From positions 62,001 through 126,000 of the forward strand of contig JACKDE010000005.1 in assembly GCA_020633675.1 (NCBI GenBank): a stretch of DNA of 64,000 nt, read 5' to 3'. Source of the DNA: Deferribacteres bacterium. GTDB lineage: Bacteria; Zhuqueibacterota; Zhuqueibacteria; Zhuqueibacterales; Geothermadaptataceae. The position numbers and the translations under genes are program-made. Below are positions 7,881-16,728 of the stretch, in pieces. The notes under the pieces are model-generated. The model ran no database searches. It saw only the letters and a list, made by a program, of their open reading frames with translations, and was not told the origin of the DNA. Position 1 is the first letter of the stretch; the number at the start of each line of letters is the position of its first letter.

Positions 7881-8576
7881 TTATTGTCTGTATTGATTTT
7901 CTCCACGCGCTAATCTAAGGAGCCCTTGAATCGCAGAATCATTTGTTGGCGTCGTTAATCCAAAGGCATTGCTTCCAACTGACGACCTTAACCTTTCTAA
8001 CTCTTCTTTTAAATCTGCATTTTCTGAATGCAATGCAGAATTCTGTTTAAGCAATGACATAACTCCCGATCGGTAAGTCGGGATCAAAGCATTCCGCACT
8101 TTCTTTGATAAATCAATGGGATCTGCAAAATATGCTGGATTATGCGCACTTGTAATTTTCTCTTTAAATTTTTTAAAGAGAAACCTCTTTAGTTGATATT
8201 TTAGATCATTAAAATCATCATCATCAGACGCCTTAAAATTTGTGATATTCTTAAAAAAGGCAATAACAGGCTTTCTCATCCGACACGCTGTTTCATACTC
8301 CCACCATGTGATACTTTTAGACGTGCTGCGAGTCATTTTAGGCAGAATAGAACCATACCGATTTCCGACTAATAAAATAACAAAATCGCTTTCTTGAATT
8401 CCGTTTAAAATTTCCTTCTTAGATGAGGTTGTTGATGCTGGCTTGACATCTAAAGCATTAACATTTAATCCGCTTTCACGAAGGGTATCTGCAACGAGTT
8501 GCCTCTCTTCTCGCAAATCATTGAAAGTTGAGCTTATAAATGCCGATGGATGGGATGTATGTAAATTAACTTTCAT
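7881..8576 (-). CDS. Stand-alone DUF4062 protein with C-terminal coiled coil
   Basis: This 231-residue protein starts with SAFISSTFNDLREERQLVAD and has ILNGIQESDFVILLVGNRYG and WWEYETACRMRKPVIAFF. This is the DUF4062 domain (about residues 10-115), a Rossmann-like fold related to TIR/deoxyribosyltransferase domains. DUF4062 usually forms the N-terminus of large NTPase proteins, but here it stands alone. Residues about 175-205 have a heptad-like pattern (LLKQNSALHSENADLKEELE) that predicts a coiled coil for oligomerisation. The gene is visibly more AT-rich than its neighbours, which suggests acquisition. A perfect 12-bp hairpin lies inside it at 8157-8183. Confidence 0.8.
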   Translation of the reverse strand: MKVNLHTSHPSAFISSTFNDLREERQLVADTLRESGLNVNALDVKPASTTSSKKEILNGIQESDFVILLVGNRYGSILPKMTRSTSKSITWWEYETACRMRKPVIAFFKNITNFKASDDDDFNDLKYQLKRFLFKKFKEKITSAHNPAYFADPIDLSKKVRNALIPTYRSGVMSLLKQNSALHSENADLKEELERLRSSVGSNAFGLTTPTNDSAIQGLLRLARGENQYRQ

Positions 8577-8643
8577 TAAATCTATTCCAGTTAGTTATTG
8601 TTTTCTGCCTATAAACAAAGCGATATTTAAGCCGATCTCGCAT

Positions 8644-8673
8644 AAAAAAAGGGGCGTGCGAAGGACACGCCCC
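8644..8673 (-). terminator. Rho-independent terminator of nrdJ
   Basis: GGGGCGTG (8651-8658) pairs with CACGCCCC (8666-8673) around a 7-nt loop. On the minus strand it is followed by TTTTTTT. It begins 12 nt after the nrdJ stop. Confidence 0.92.
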
Positions 8674-8684
8674 GGAAAGCAAAA

Positions 8685-11120
8685 TCAGATATCGCAGCCA
8701 CCCGCCAGGCAGGCCAATTCCTGCGCGGCGGTGGTGAAATCTTCCTCTTCGTAACGGTACAGCTTGGAAAAATCGATGTCCGGAAAGTCGGCCGCCAGCT
8801 TTTCGTATTCCTCTTTCGAAATGCTGACATACGGCATCTGGTCGTACTGGGCATCGAAGGAGGGCAGAAACGCCATGCCACCGATTTTGTCCTGATTTTC
8901 CCAAATCCACTTGATCAAATCGATCACTTCGTGTGGCTGATAAGTAATGGTCACGCTCGGATTGTGCTCGGTCCATTTGGTTTTGTTTTGCAGCCAGTAT
9001 TCGCACTGCTTGAGCGCGGACACATCGCTGCGGGTGGTGGCGCCCTGCGGCGATTTGACCGGGAAATGAATCACCCAGGTGTTGGCGGTTTCCGGCATCT
9101 GGCCGTTTTCCGGGTCCATCGGCACGCCGATATCGCGCAGCACTTTGTAGATCGGCGTGTGGGTGCCGACCCGCACGTTGCGCACGTAGTACGGCGACCA
9201 GCGCGCGTGAATGCCGGGCGAGCAGTTGAACAACTGCGACGAGTTGCCGGACGGCTTGACGCAGGTCACCGAAGCCGACTGGTTGATACTGAGCTGTTTG
9301 CTGACCTGGCGGTTGGTCTCGACCGAAACCTGGCGCAGCATATCCTGCACATCCGGGTCTTGCGCCATCGGGCTGTCCATCTGTCCGGTGATGTCGACGC
9401 CGAGCAGGCGCTCTTCTTCGCAATTCTCTCTCCACTGTGGCCGCAGACCCGGGAAAAAGGTCGCCATCGACTGGATAGTGCCGATGATGGTGGCGAGCTC
9501 GACTTTCTCGCGCAGGGTTTCGTAGGTGTCGTCGGCGCGGGCAATGGCGATCGACAGGTTGCAGAACTCGAACGGCCGCAGGATGATTTCGCCGCACGGG
9601 TTGGTGCCGAAATCAGCGGCTTTGCGGCGGTCGGGCCGGGTATCGAGCGCGGCCTGGCGGCTGAAAATGCCGGGTTCGCCGCGACCGGAATCGACCATAT
9701 CGAGCACAAAATGCGCTACCTCCGCCTGTGACAGCGGACGCGCCGGCCAGACAGCCGAGTTGTTGGCGTTCCAGCGCTGGCTGTTGTTGCGCTCAAAATC
9801 GCCGTTTTTGCAGAACTTCATTTCGTTGTCATCAAAATCGAAAAGCGACAGCATGGCGGTGCGGCGCACGCCACCGGAGACAGCGGCATTGCCGACGGCG
9901 CACATGATATCGTGTGCGTCGAGGGTGCGCAGGAAATCGCCCTGGCGCGCCAGAATCCGCGCCCGTGTGAACTCGAACATTTTGCGCAGCGGCTCGGGGC
10001 CGGAAGCGCGGCCGCCTTTTACCCGCAGCGGCGCACCAGCGGGACGCAACTGGGAGTAATCGAATTCGACATCTTCACCGGCAAACCAGGTATGCAGCGC
10101 TGTGCGCAGGGCGTCGGCCCAGCCTTCGGCGGAGTCTTCGATTTGCAAGCGGTTTTTCGGGCCGCCTTTTTGGCGACGGATGCGCGGGAAATTCTCGACA
10201 TATTTGCGCTCGACCGAATAGCCGACGCCACAGCCGCACATCGAAATGATCAGCGCTTCCACGAACGAATCGACGCTTTCGACCGGCATGTATGAACAAT
10301 TGTAAATGGTGACATTGTTGCGACGGGCAGCCGGGCCGGCCATCGCCAGCAGGCGCATCGATGGCATGGCTTTCATTTCGAGCATGCCTTTGCGGACGCG
10401 CTCGTAGAGGTCGCCGGGCAGGCGGAACTCGGAAAGTTCGCGCAAAAAGTTTACCGAACGGTCGACGGTTTCGACCCAGGTTTCGCGGCGGCCGAGCTCG
10501 TAATTGAAGCGTGAGTATTTATCGAAAAACTGGAATTTCTGCAATTCGGTCGGAAAGTACTGATCGGATTCCGCGAACCGGCTGCGAACCTGTTCCGGAA
10601 TCGGGCGCTCTTTGCGCTGCTGAGCATGCTCGGCGCGGTACAAAATGTAGCTTTTGGCGGCTTCGTATTCGCCGGCTGCCTGCAGCACCATTTCGACAAT
10701 ATCCTGAACGCCTTCGACATTGGGCTGGTCTTTCTTGGCGGAAATGATGTTGATGACCTGCTTGGCGAGGTCGGCGACCGGGGTGCGCGGCTCTTTGCCG
10801 GTGCCCAAAAAGCAACGGGAGATGGCGCGCTCGATGCGGGAAATATCGAACGGCACCACGCGGCCATCGCGCTTGACGATGGTTTCCGGCGGGAAAATCT
10901 CTTCTTTTGTATGTTTGCCATTCTTTGCGCTGCCATTGACGCCATTTTTGTGGCTGCCATTTTTGGTCATGGTCCCGTTCTCCAGGCGAACATCCTTGTT
11001 GCTGTTCCCGGGCGCATCCGCAGATTGCTTGCTTTGAGGCTTTTGTGCTTGTTTGGTTGCTGTTTCAGTGTTGGTGGATTTTTCGTCAGCAGCAGATTGA
11101 ACCTCTGTCTTTTTTGGCAT
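8685..11120 (-). CDS. nrdJ: Adenosylcobalamin-dependent ribonucleoside-triphosphate reductase (class II)
   Basis: This 811-residue protein reduces ribonucleotides to deoxyribonucleotides using B12. Residues 1-75 are a low-complexity K/N/S/T tail and about 80-165 an ATP-cone. The barrel follows, with C275 in YNCSYMPVES, radical-site C509 and E511 in TNPCGEI, C520 in FEFCNLS, and VKPSGNSSQLF. The C-terminus ELACLAGGCDI carries the redox pair C804/C809. The layout matches the monomeric RTPR type. The chosen ATG has AAGGAG 7 nt upstream. The in-frame ATG at codon 51 also has a good ribosome binding site. Two NrdR-box-like sites lie about 510-560 nt upstream and a terminator follows. Confidence 0.93.
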   Translation of the reverse strand: MPKKTEVQSAADEKSTNTETATKQAQKPQSKQSADAPGNSNKDVRLENGTMTKNGSHKNGVNGSAKNGKHTKEEIFPPETIVKRDGRVVPFDISRIERAISRCFLGTGKEPRTPVADLAKQVINIISAKKDQPNVEGVQDIVEMVLQAAGEYEAAKSYILYRAEHAQQRKERPIPEQVRSRFAESDQYFPTELQKFQFFDKYSRFNYELGRRETWVETVDRSVNFLRELSEFRLPGDLYERVRKGMLEMKAMPSMRLLAMAGPAARRNNVTIYNCSYMPVESVDSFVEALIISMCGCGVGYSVERKYVENFPRIRRQKGGPKNRLQIEDSAEGWADALRTALHTWFAGEDVEFDYSQLRPAGAPLRVKGGRASGPEPLRKMFEFTRARILARQGDFLRTLDAHDIMCAVGNAAVSGGVRRTAMLSLFDFDDNEMKFCKNGDFERNNSQRWNANNSAVWPARPLSQAEVAHFVLDMVDSGRGEPGIFSRQAALDTRPDRRKAADFGTNPCGEIILRPFEFCNLSIAIARADDTYETLREKVELATIIGTIQSMATFFPGLRPQWRENCEEERLLGVDITGQMDSPMAQDPDVQDMLRQVSVETNRQVSKQLSINQSASVTCVKPSGNSSQLFNCSPGIHARWSPYYVRNVRVGTHTPIYKVLRDIGVPMDPENGQMPETANTWVIHFPVKSPQGATTRSDVSALKQCEYWLQNKTKWTEHNPSVTITYQPHEVIDLIKWIWENQDKIGGMAFLPSFDAQYDQMPYVSISKEEYEKLAADFPDIDFSKLYRYEEEDFTTAAQELACLAGGCDI

Positions 11121-11627
11121 GGGCCTTCTCCTTGTCGCTTTAAGAGTGCTGGTTCTGGCGTTTGTGTGCAAAGTCAATCCTTCACAGGCGTTGGCAGGCC
11201 ATCGCAGGTACGCGCAAAGCTGCGTTGGCTGGCTGAGCACGGGTGATCTTGCAACACAACAATAGATTTAGAAGTGCGAGACATGCCGGCTGTTGTTCAA
11301 GCAATGGATGAAGCTTCCCTGTTCATCAGCGATTGCTCAGCAAACCGACATCGCAGCAGAAATTTGCAGCAGGCCAAAGATGGGTTTTGGCGGCAGAATT
11401 CACATTCTCACGCAGTCAAGGACAGCGTTCAGACAGATCCTCGTTCTGTATGAAGTGGGCTGCTGTCCTCCAAAACCGGGTCCCCAATAATTCCGGGCAT
11501 TCGTCGCGATTGGTCATAACGTACTTGATTCGGAAAAACGCTCTGGTGTCAGACCTGCACGTCGCGGCTTGACTTTAACAAATTCACAAAATAAATGCAA
11601 GCATTAATTTTGCATTTTTTTAAAAAA

Positions 11628-11643
11628 CCACAATATATAGTGT
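11628..11643 (-). promoter_or_regulatory. NrdR box-like site 1
   Basis: CCACAATATATAGTGT matches the NrdR consensus ACACWATATATWGTGT at 15 of 16 positions by eye. NrdR is the ATP/dATP-sensing repressor of ribonucleotide reductase genes. nrdJ is the obvious target, but the site is about 510 nt from its start codon. Confidence 0.7.
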
Positions 11644-11660
11644 ACTCCAATTACAAATTT

Positions 11661-11676
11661 GTACTATATACAGTAG
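11661..11676 (-). promoter_or_regulatory. NrdR box-like site 2
   Basis: GTACTATATACAGTAG keeps the core of the same palindrome (about 11 of 16). It starts 33 bp from site 1, close to three helical turns, as in known paired NrdR boxes. Confidence 0.55.
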
Positions 11677-12005
11677 CGAGCTCAAACCAGTGAAATCCGC
11701 GATGCTGTGCACATCCCGTTGATCCTGCACGGCTTAGAGCAAAAAATGTCCGGCGGGCGCATTAGCAAAACTGCTTGCGTGCGGAATGGATTATTTGTAT
11801 TTTCGTGAAATTTCAGGCATATACGGAACGTTACTGGCAACGGTTCAGCTGCCACCCTGGATAGGGTCTATTTCGATCTCAAGTCAGAACTTTTTGCGGT
11901 TACCTGGCTACAAATTTGAATAGATTGCTCGCGGAATGACAAAAAGCTGAAGAGTTGCCGTTACAGGAAAGGTGTAGCGCAGGAGAGCCGCTACGTGTCG
12001 GAGAC

Positions 12006-12416
12006 ATGAAAATTTTACTTTTGCATGCACATGATTACTGGCTCAAGCCCTTTGAAAAGAACATCGATACAGCGGAAAACAATGCCGCAGCGATTTCCTG
12101 CCGCAATGCCGTGATCGCGCTGATCCATGTGGAAGCCGCTGACGAGGAATCGCTCAGCAACACCATTACCAAAAGCATCAAAAACATCAAATGGCACGCC
12201 CGCAAAGTCGACAGTGAAATCGTGGTGCTGCACTCGTTCGCACACCTCGCCACCACCCGTGCCGATGCGGAGACCGCCAATTACGTCATCGAAAAAATTG
12301 CGGACCGCCTTGCCAGTGCCGGCATCACGGTGCAGATCACGCCGTTCGGCTATTTTAATGAATTCATGGTCCATGTTGCCGGGCCATCCATCGCCAAAGT
12401 ATTTGTGGATATTTAA
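12006..12416 (+). CDS. Stand-alone threonyl-tRNA synthetase editing domain (archaeal type)
   Basis: This 136-residue protein starts MKILLLHAHDYWLKPFEK. It continues with AVIALIHVEAADEE, VVLHSFAHLATT and a C-terminal TPFGYFNEFMVHVAGPS. These blocks match the N-terminal editing domain of archaeal ThrRS, a D-aminoacyl-tRNA deacylase-like fold that removes serine wrongly attached to tRNA-Thr. No synthetase catalytic or anticodon domain is attached, so it would act in trans. Two bases separate it from bshC, so the two are co-transcribed. An ATG 51 nt upstream is possible, but family alignment favours MKILLL. Confidence 0.75.
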   Translation: MKILLLHAHDYWLKPFEKNIDTAENNAAAISCRNAVIALIHVEAADEESLSNTITKSIKNIKWHARKVDSEIVVLHSFAHLATTRADAETANYVIEKIADRLASAGITVQITPFGYFNEFMVHVAGPSIAKVFVDI

Positions 12417-12418
12417 GC

Positions 12419-14035
12419 ATGAAAATTTCGCCCGCCGATTTGCCCGGCGCCAGCAAGCTCAATTGTGATTACATCGCCCGCGCAGAGAGTCTGCAGCCGT
12501 TTTACCGCGTACCGTACGACCAGGACAGCGCCATCGTCGAGCATGCCCGGGCGCTCGCCAACCGAACCTACCCTTTCACGCAACTCGCGGATATTCTCGA
12601 AAAACAAAATCGGCACTTCGGCGCATGCGACAAAACCATGGCGCAACTCGAGCAACTCAAATCCGGCAGCGCGCGTGTGGTGATTACCGGCCAGCAAACC
12701 GGCGTGTTCGGTGGCCCGATGTACGTCTTGTACAAAGCCCTCACCACGATCAAACTGGCGGATCGCTGGAGCCGGTTGCACAAAATACCGTTTGTGCCGG
12801 TGTTCTGGCTGGCTGCCGATGATTCGGATTTTGAGGAAATCAACCATATCACTTTTCTCAACAAGCAGTTCGAAAACCAGACGCTCGCAATCGAAAAAAG
12901 CGTGAGTGGCAATGTGCCGGTCTCCGACATTCCGCTCGGCGCTGGCATCGATGAACTGCTGGCCAGCTTTGCCGACAGCGTGCGTGAGTCCGAGTATTTA
13001 CAGGAAATCATGCAGCATGTACAGGCCGCCTACACATCCCAGCGCTCGGTCAGCGGCGCCTTCGGGCACTGGCTCATGCACTGTTTGAAAGAGTTCGGTA
13101 TCATCCTGATCGACCCGACCGATCCACAAATCCGGAATTTTCTCAGCGATATCTGGGTGCGGGAGATCGAGCAGGAAAGCCCATCGACACAAGCGGTTTT
13201 GCAGACTTCCGATGCTCTTGAAAAGAGCGGCTACGCCCTGCAGGTACCGCTGCGAGCCGGTCGGCTCAACCTGTTTTACCTCGACGGCGAACGCAAGCCA
13301 CTCGAAATCATCGACAGCGGCTTTCAAACGACAGATGGCGAGCAGCAGTTCAGCAAAGTGCAGTTGCTGGAGCTGGCCCGCAACCACCCCGAGCGCTTCA
13401 GTCCCAATGTGATTCTGCGCGCCATCACCCAGGACACGCTATTTCCAACCGTTGCCTACGTGGCCGGGCCGGCAGAAGTGGGCTATTTTGCCCAGCTCAA
13501 GGGCGTGTACGAGGCATTCGAGGTGCCGATGCCAGCGATTTATCCGCGCAAGTCCCTGACGATCATCGAGCCGACTGTCGACCGCATTATGGACAAGCAC
13601 AGCCTGACCATGCAGGACGCCTGGGGTAACATCGAGAGCAAAATTACCGAGCTGGCACGTCAGCGCCTGCCCGAAACGCTGACCAAGCAGGTCACCGCGA
13701 TGAAGGCCAGGTGGCCGGAGGCACTGCATGGTTTGCAAGACGATATCGAGCAGCTCGATCCGACGCTGCTGAAAATGCTCGATAACACTGCCGGCCGCAT
13801 TGCCAGCACCATCGATGCGTTCGAAAAGAAAATGGTGCAGGCCGCCAAACGCCAGGATGACATTTCACGGCAGCAACTCTATAAAGTCGCAGCAGCGCTC
13901 TATCCCAACCAGAGCCTGCAGGAACGCGTACACAATTTCACCCCGTACCTGATCAAATACGGCCCGCTGATCATCGAACGCATCTATGAAATTTTGGATA
14001 TTTCCAGCACCCGCCACCAGATTGTGCGATTGTAG
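12419..14035 (+). CDS. bshC: Bacillithiol biosynthesis cysteine-adding enzyme BshC
   Basis: This 538-residue protein catalyses the last step of bacillithiol synthesis, adding cysteine to GlcN-malate. The N-terminal core VVITGQQTGVFGGPMYVLYK (about 83-102), the following VPVFWLAADDSDFEEINH, and AYVAGPAEVGYFAQL with PRKSLTIIEP are the family signatures. The C-terminal third is helical and likely a coiled-coil dimerisation segment. Length is typical. The ATG overlaps the downstream side of TAAGC after the editing-domain gene. bshA and bshB are not in the window. Confidence 0.93.
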   Translation: MKISPADLPGASKLNCDYIARAESLQPFYRVPYDQDSAIVEHARALANRTYPFTQLADILEKQNRHFGACDKTMAQLEQLKSGSARVVITGQQTGVFGGPMYVLYKALTTIKLADRWSRLHKIPFVPVFWLAADDSDFEEINHITFLNKQFENQTLAIEKSVSGNVPVSDIPLGAGIDELLASFADSVRESEYLQEIMQHVQAAYTSQRSVSGAFGHWLMHCLKEFGIILIDPTDPQIRNFLSDIWVREIEQESPSTQAVLQTSDALEKSGYALQVPLRAGRLNLFYLDGERKPLEIIDSGFQTTDGEQQFSKVQLLELARNHPERFSPNVILRAITQDTLFPTVAYVAGPAEVGYFAQLKGVYEAFEVPMPAIYPRKSLTIIEPTVDRIMDKHSLTMQDAWGNIESKITELARQRLPETLTKQVTAMKARWPEALHGLQDDIEQLDPTLLKMLDNTAGRIASTIDAFEKKMVQAAKRQDDISRQQLYKVAAALYPNQSLQERVHNFTPYLIKYGPLIIERIYEILDISSTRHQIVRL

Positions 14036-14197
14036 AGCGTACTGCACGCTTTTATTGGCCGGGAATCCATTCCATGAAGTATAGCGTGCAACGCTATGCT
14101 GCAAAGCTGCGTCCTCCACAATTTATGCAGCTTCATAAGTCCTTCCATACTGCGACCAATCAATATGCCGATCATGCGAAAGGAGTTTGCCGTTGAA

Positions 14198-15391
14198 ATG
14201 CAAGCCGTCAAAATTACTTCCCAAACTATGGATGGAACGATGCTGAGATTCAAACGCTGGACACTCTTGCTGGCCTTGCTGCTTTTTGCCGCTTGTAGTA
14301 AAGACTCCTCCACCAATCCTGAGCAAATCGATCCGGTAGCGGCTCGGCTGGCGGAACTGGATACCCGCATCCGCTTCAGAGTCAGCGCCGATGGCCTGCC
14401 GTCACTGGCGGCTTGCATCATTAAAGCCGACAGCATCGTGTGGCAAAACTATTACGGCTTTGTGGATGCGGCCAAAACAACTGCCCCGACCGCCGAGACC
14501 GTGTATTACCTGGCATCGATCTCGAAAACGGTTACTGCAACAGCGATCATGCAGCTTTGGGAGCGCGGCCTGCTCGATCTCGATGCCGACATCAACGGCT
14601 ACCTGCCGTTCACACTGCGCAATCCCAACTTTCCGGACACGCCGATCACCACCCGCCATTTGCTGACACACCGCTCCGGGCTGGCCTGGCCCAACGGCGA
14701 GGACCCGAATTTTTACCGTACCTACCCCGGCGCAACAGCACCGCCCCTGGGTGAATGGCTGCGCGAATACCTCAGGCCCGAAGGCGCGCTCTATGTTGCG
14801 GCGATGTGGAAGAACACCCAGCCCGGGCGTTTCGTGCAGTATTCCAATGCCGGCGGTGCCTTGCTGGGCTACATTGTCGAAGCCATCACCGGGCAGGATT
14901 TTGCCGAGTATTGCCGGGTGAACATTTTCGCGCCGCTCGGCATGACGAACACCGGTTTTCGGGTTGATCAGTTTGAAAGTCAGCAAGATTTCGCGCCGGT
15001 GCACACCTCGCTCAACAATGTCACCCAGCCCTACAGTGTGACGTTCTATCCAGCCACCACCGTACTGAGCAGCATCGCCGATTTTTCGCATTTTTCCGCA
15101 GCGATTCTAAACGGCGGCAGCTACAACGGCCAGCGCATTTTGGCAGAAGCGACGGTGACGGAAATGCTGAGTCTGCAAGTTGTGAGCGCGGGCCTGGCGC
15201 ACATCTGGTGGGCGCAAGGCGACAACTACATGGGGCACACCGGCAGCTTCGTGGGCGTCTCTTCCAGCATGGATGTGAATCGTGCCACCAAAACCGGCGT
15301 CATCATTTTCACCAATATCGGCAATAAAAGCACAGTCTGGCCCGGTGGCGACATCTACTCGCTGCTGCATGAAGAAGCCAAAAACTATTGA
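14198..15391 (+). CDS. Serine hydrolase, class C beta-lactamase family, lipoprotein
   Basis: It has the same architecture as the protein at 4090-5202 but is a clearly different sequence. A hydrophobic leader ends LLLFAAC before SKDSSTNP, suggesting lipidation. The nucleophile motif is SISK in VYYLASISKTVTA. YSNAGG supplies the Y-x-N motif, and GHTGSF near the C-terminus is the H-T-G motif, so all three catalytic motifs are present. The start is uncertain: an ATG at 14198 has AAAGGAG about 12 nt upstream, while ATGs at 14228 and 14240 lie closer to the leader. It likely acts in the periplasm on a peptide, ester or beta-lactam-like substrate that cannot be specified. Confidence 0.83.
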   Translation: MQAVKITSQTMDGTMLRFKRWTLLLALLLFAACSKDSSTNPEQIDPVAARLAELDTRIRFRVSADGLPSLAACIIKADSIVWQNYYGFVDAAKTTAPTAETVYYLASISKTVTATAIMQLWERGLLDLDADINGYLPFTLRNPNFPDTPITTRHLLTHRSGLAWPNGEDPNFYRTYPGATAPPLGEWLREYLRPEGALYVAAMWKNTQPGRFVQYSNAGGALLGYIVEAITGQDFAEYCRVNIFAPLGMTNTGFRVDQFESQQDFAPVHTSLNNVTQPYSVTFYPATTVLSSIADFSHFSAAILNGGSYNGQRILAEATVTEMLSLQVVSAGLAHIWWAQGDNYMGHTGSFVGVSSSMDVNRATKTGVIIFTNIGNKSTVWPGGDIYSLLHEEAKNY

Positions 15392-15657
15392 CGTATCCTT
15401 CAGTCCCACCGCTGCGAAAATGGCGGTTTAACCATTTCCCGGGCTCGCTTTTTCCCTGGTTGAATCTGCAAGGTGCAAAAAATTTGGTGTATTGGCGACC
15501 TGCTGGTATCCTGCCTGAAATGTATGTTGCAGGCTTTGGCTTTGCTATCCGGTGAAATTTTATGAATAATCGCGGCGAAAATGGTGTTGTAGCGGTTACC
15601 CATGGCAAAAAAAGCATGCTTTCAAAAAAACGCACAACAACTGTAAGGATTTTGAAA

Positions 15658-16728
15658 ATGAAAAAAATCATCTTTTTGATGACCGCGATGGTACTGTTTG
15701 CCGGTTGCAGTCGCGCTCAAAATACGGTCGTGCCGGAAGGCGCGAAAGCCACTTTTGCCGGTGGCTGCTTCTGGTGCATGGAAACGCCATTTGAAAAGCT
15801 CGTCGGCGTCAAGGCCGTCATATCCGGCTACATGGGCGGCGACACGCCCAATCCGACTTACGAGCAGGTTAGCAGCGGCACCACCCGCTACATCGAATCG
15901 GTGCAGGTGGTATACGATTCAACAAAAATTTCCTATCAGGATTTGCTCGATGTCTACTGGATGCAATTCGATCCGACCGACGCCGGTGGCTCGTTTTATG
16001 ACCGCGGCCACCAGTACACCTCCGCCGTTTTTTATCACAATGAAGCACAGCGCAAACTCGCCGAAGCTTCCAAAAAAGCGCTCGCTGCGTCCGGCCGCTT
16101 CGACGACCCGATTGTGACCGACATCCGCCCGGCTACAAAATTTTACCCGGCGGAAAATTATCATCAGGATTATTACAAAAAAAATCCCGATCATTACCAT
16201 CGCTATCGCAACGCCTCCGGCCGTGATGCCTTTATTCAAAAGCACTGGGGCGATGTATTGGACCCAAAAAGCAGCATGAACAAGGAGAAAAGCTACATGA
16301 AACCCTCGAAGGACGAGCTGCGCGCCAAACTGACGCCACTGCAGTACCAGGTCACGCAGGAAAACGGCACCGAACGCGCATTTCAAAATGAGTATTATAA
16401 CAACAAAAAGCCCGGTATCTATGTCGATATCGTTTCCGGCGAACCGCTTTTCAGCTCGCTCGATAAGTACGATTCCGGCTCTGGTTGGCCGAGCTTCACC
16501 AGACCGCTCGAGAAGGAGAACGTCGAGGAAGAAACCGACAGCTCGTACGGCATGGTGCGCACCGAGATTCGCAGCAAGCATGCTGATTCGCATCTCGGCC
16601 ATCTGTTCCCGGATGGCCCGGCCCCGACCGGCATGCGCTATTGCATCAACTCCGCCGCCCTGCGCTTCGTCCCGAAAGAAGATCTGGAAAAAGAGGGCTA
16701 CGGTCAGTATCTGAAGCTGTTTGAATAG
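15658..16728 (+). CDS. msrAB: Lipoprotein MsrA-MsrB fusion, methionine sulfoxide reductase
   Basis: This 356-residue protein repairs both S- and R-methionine sulfoxide. The signal peptide ends FAGC (C17), giving an envelope lipoprotein. MsrA spans about 30-200 with the catalytic GCFWC (36-40) and GYMGG. MsrB spans about 215-350 with SGSGWPSFTRP, HADSHLGHLFPDG and the catalytic C329 in RYCINSAALRF. The zinc CxxC pairs of many MsrB proteins are absent. The ATG at 15658 has TAAGGAT about 7 nt upstream; the in-frame ATG at 15562 would bury the signal peptide. Confidence 0.95.
   Translation: MKKIIFLMTAMVLFAGCSRAQNTVVPEGAKATFAGGCFWCMETPFEKLVGVKAVISGYMGGDTPNPTYEQVSSGTTRYIESVQVVYDSTKISYQDLLDVYWMQFDPTDAGGSFYDRGHQYTSAVFYHNEAQRKLAEASKKALAASGRFDDPIVTDIRPATKFYPAENYHQDYYKKNPDHYHRYRNASGRDAFIQKHWGDVLDPKSSMNKEKSYMKPSKDELRAKLTPLQYQVTQENGTERAFQNEYYNNKKPGIYVDIVSGEPLFSSLDKYDSGSGWPSFTRPLEKENVEEETDSSYGMVRTEIRSKHADSHLGHLFPDGPAPTGMRYCINSAALRFVPKEDLEKEGYGQYLKLFE

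Larger units (their letters stand above)
11121..12005. other. Long divergent intergenic region between nrdJ and the editing-domain gene
   Basis: No gene is supported; the short frames have no family resemblance. It holds two NrdR-box-like palindromes (11628-11676) and an inverted repeat AAATGCA / TGCATTT close by (about 11593-11617). I looked for a cobalamin riboswitch on the nrdJ side and did not see a B12 box. The 11680-12005 part shows nothing I recognise. Confidence 0.6.

Noticed and set aside
11121..11620. Possible cobalamin riboswitch in the nrdJ leader
   Set aside because: A B12-dependent reductase with a long leader makes it plausible, but I found neither the B12 box nor the conserved GCCACTG-type core on the minus strand.
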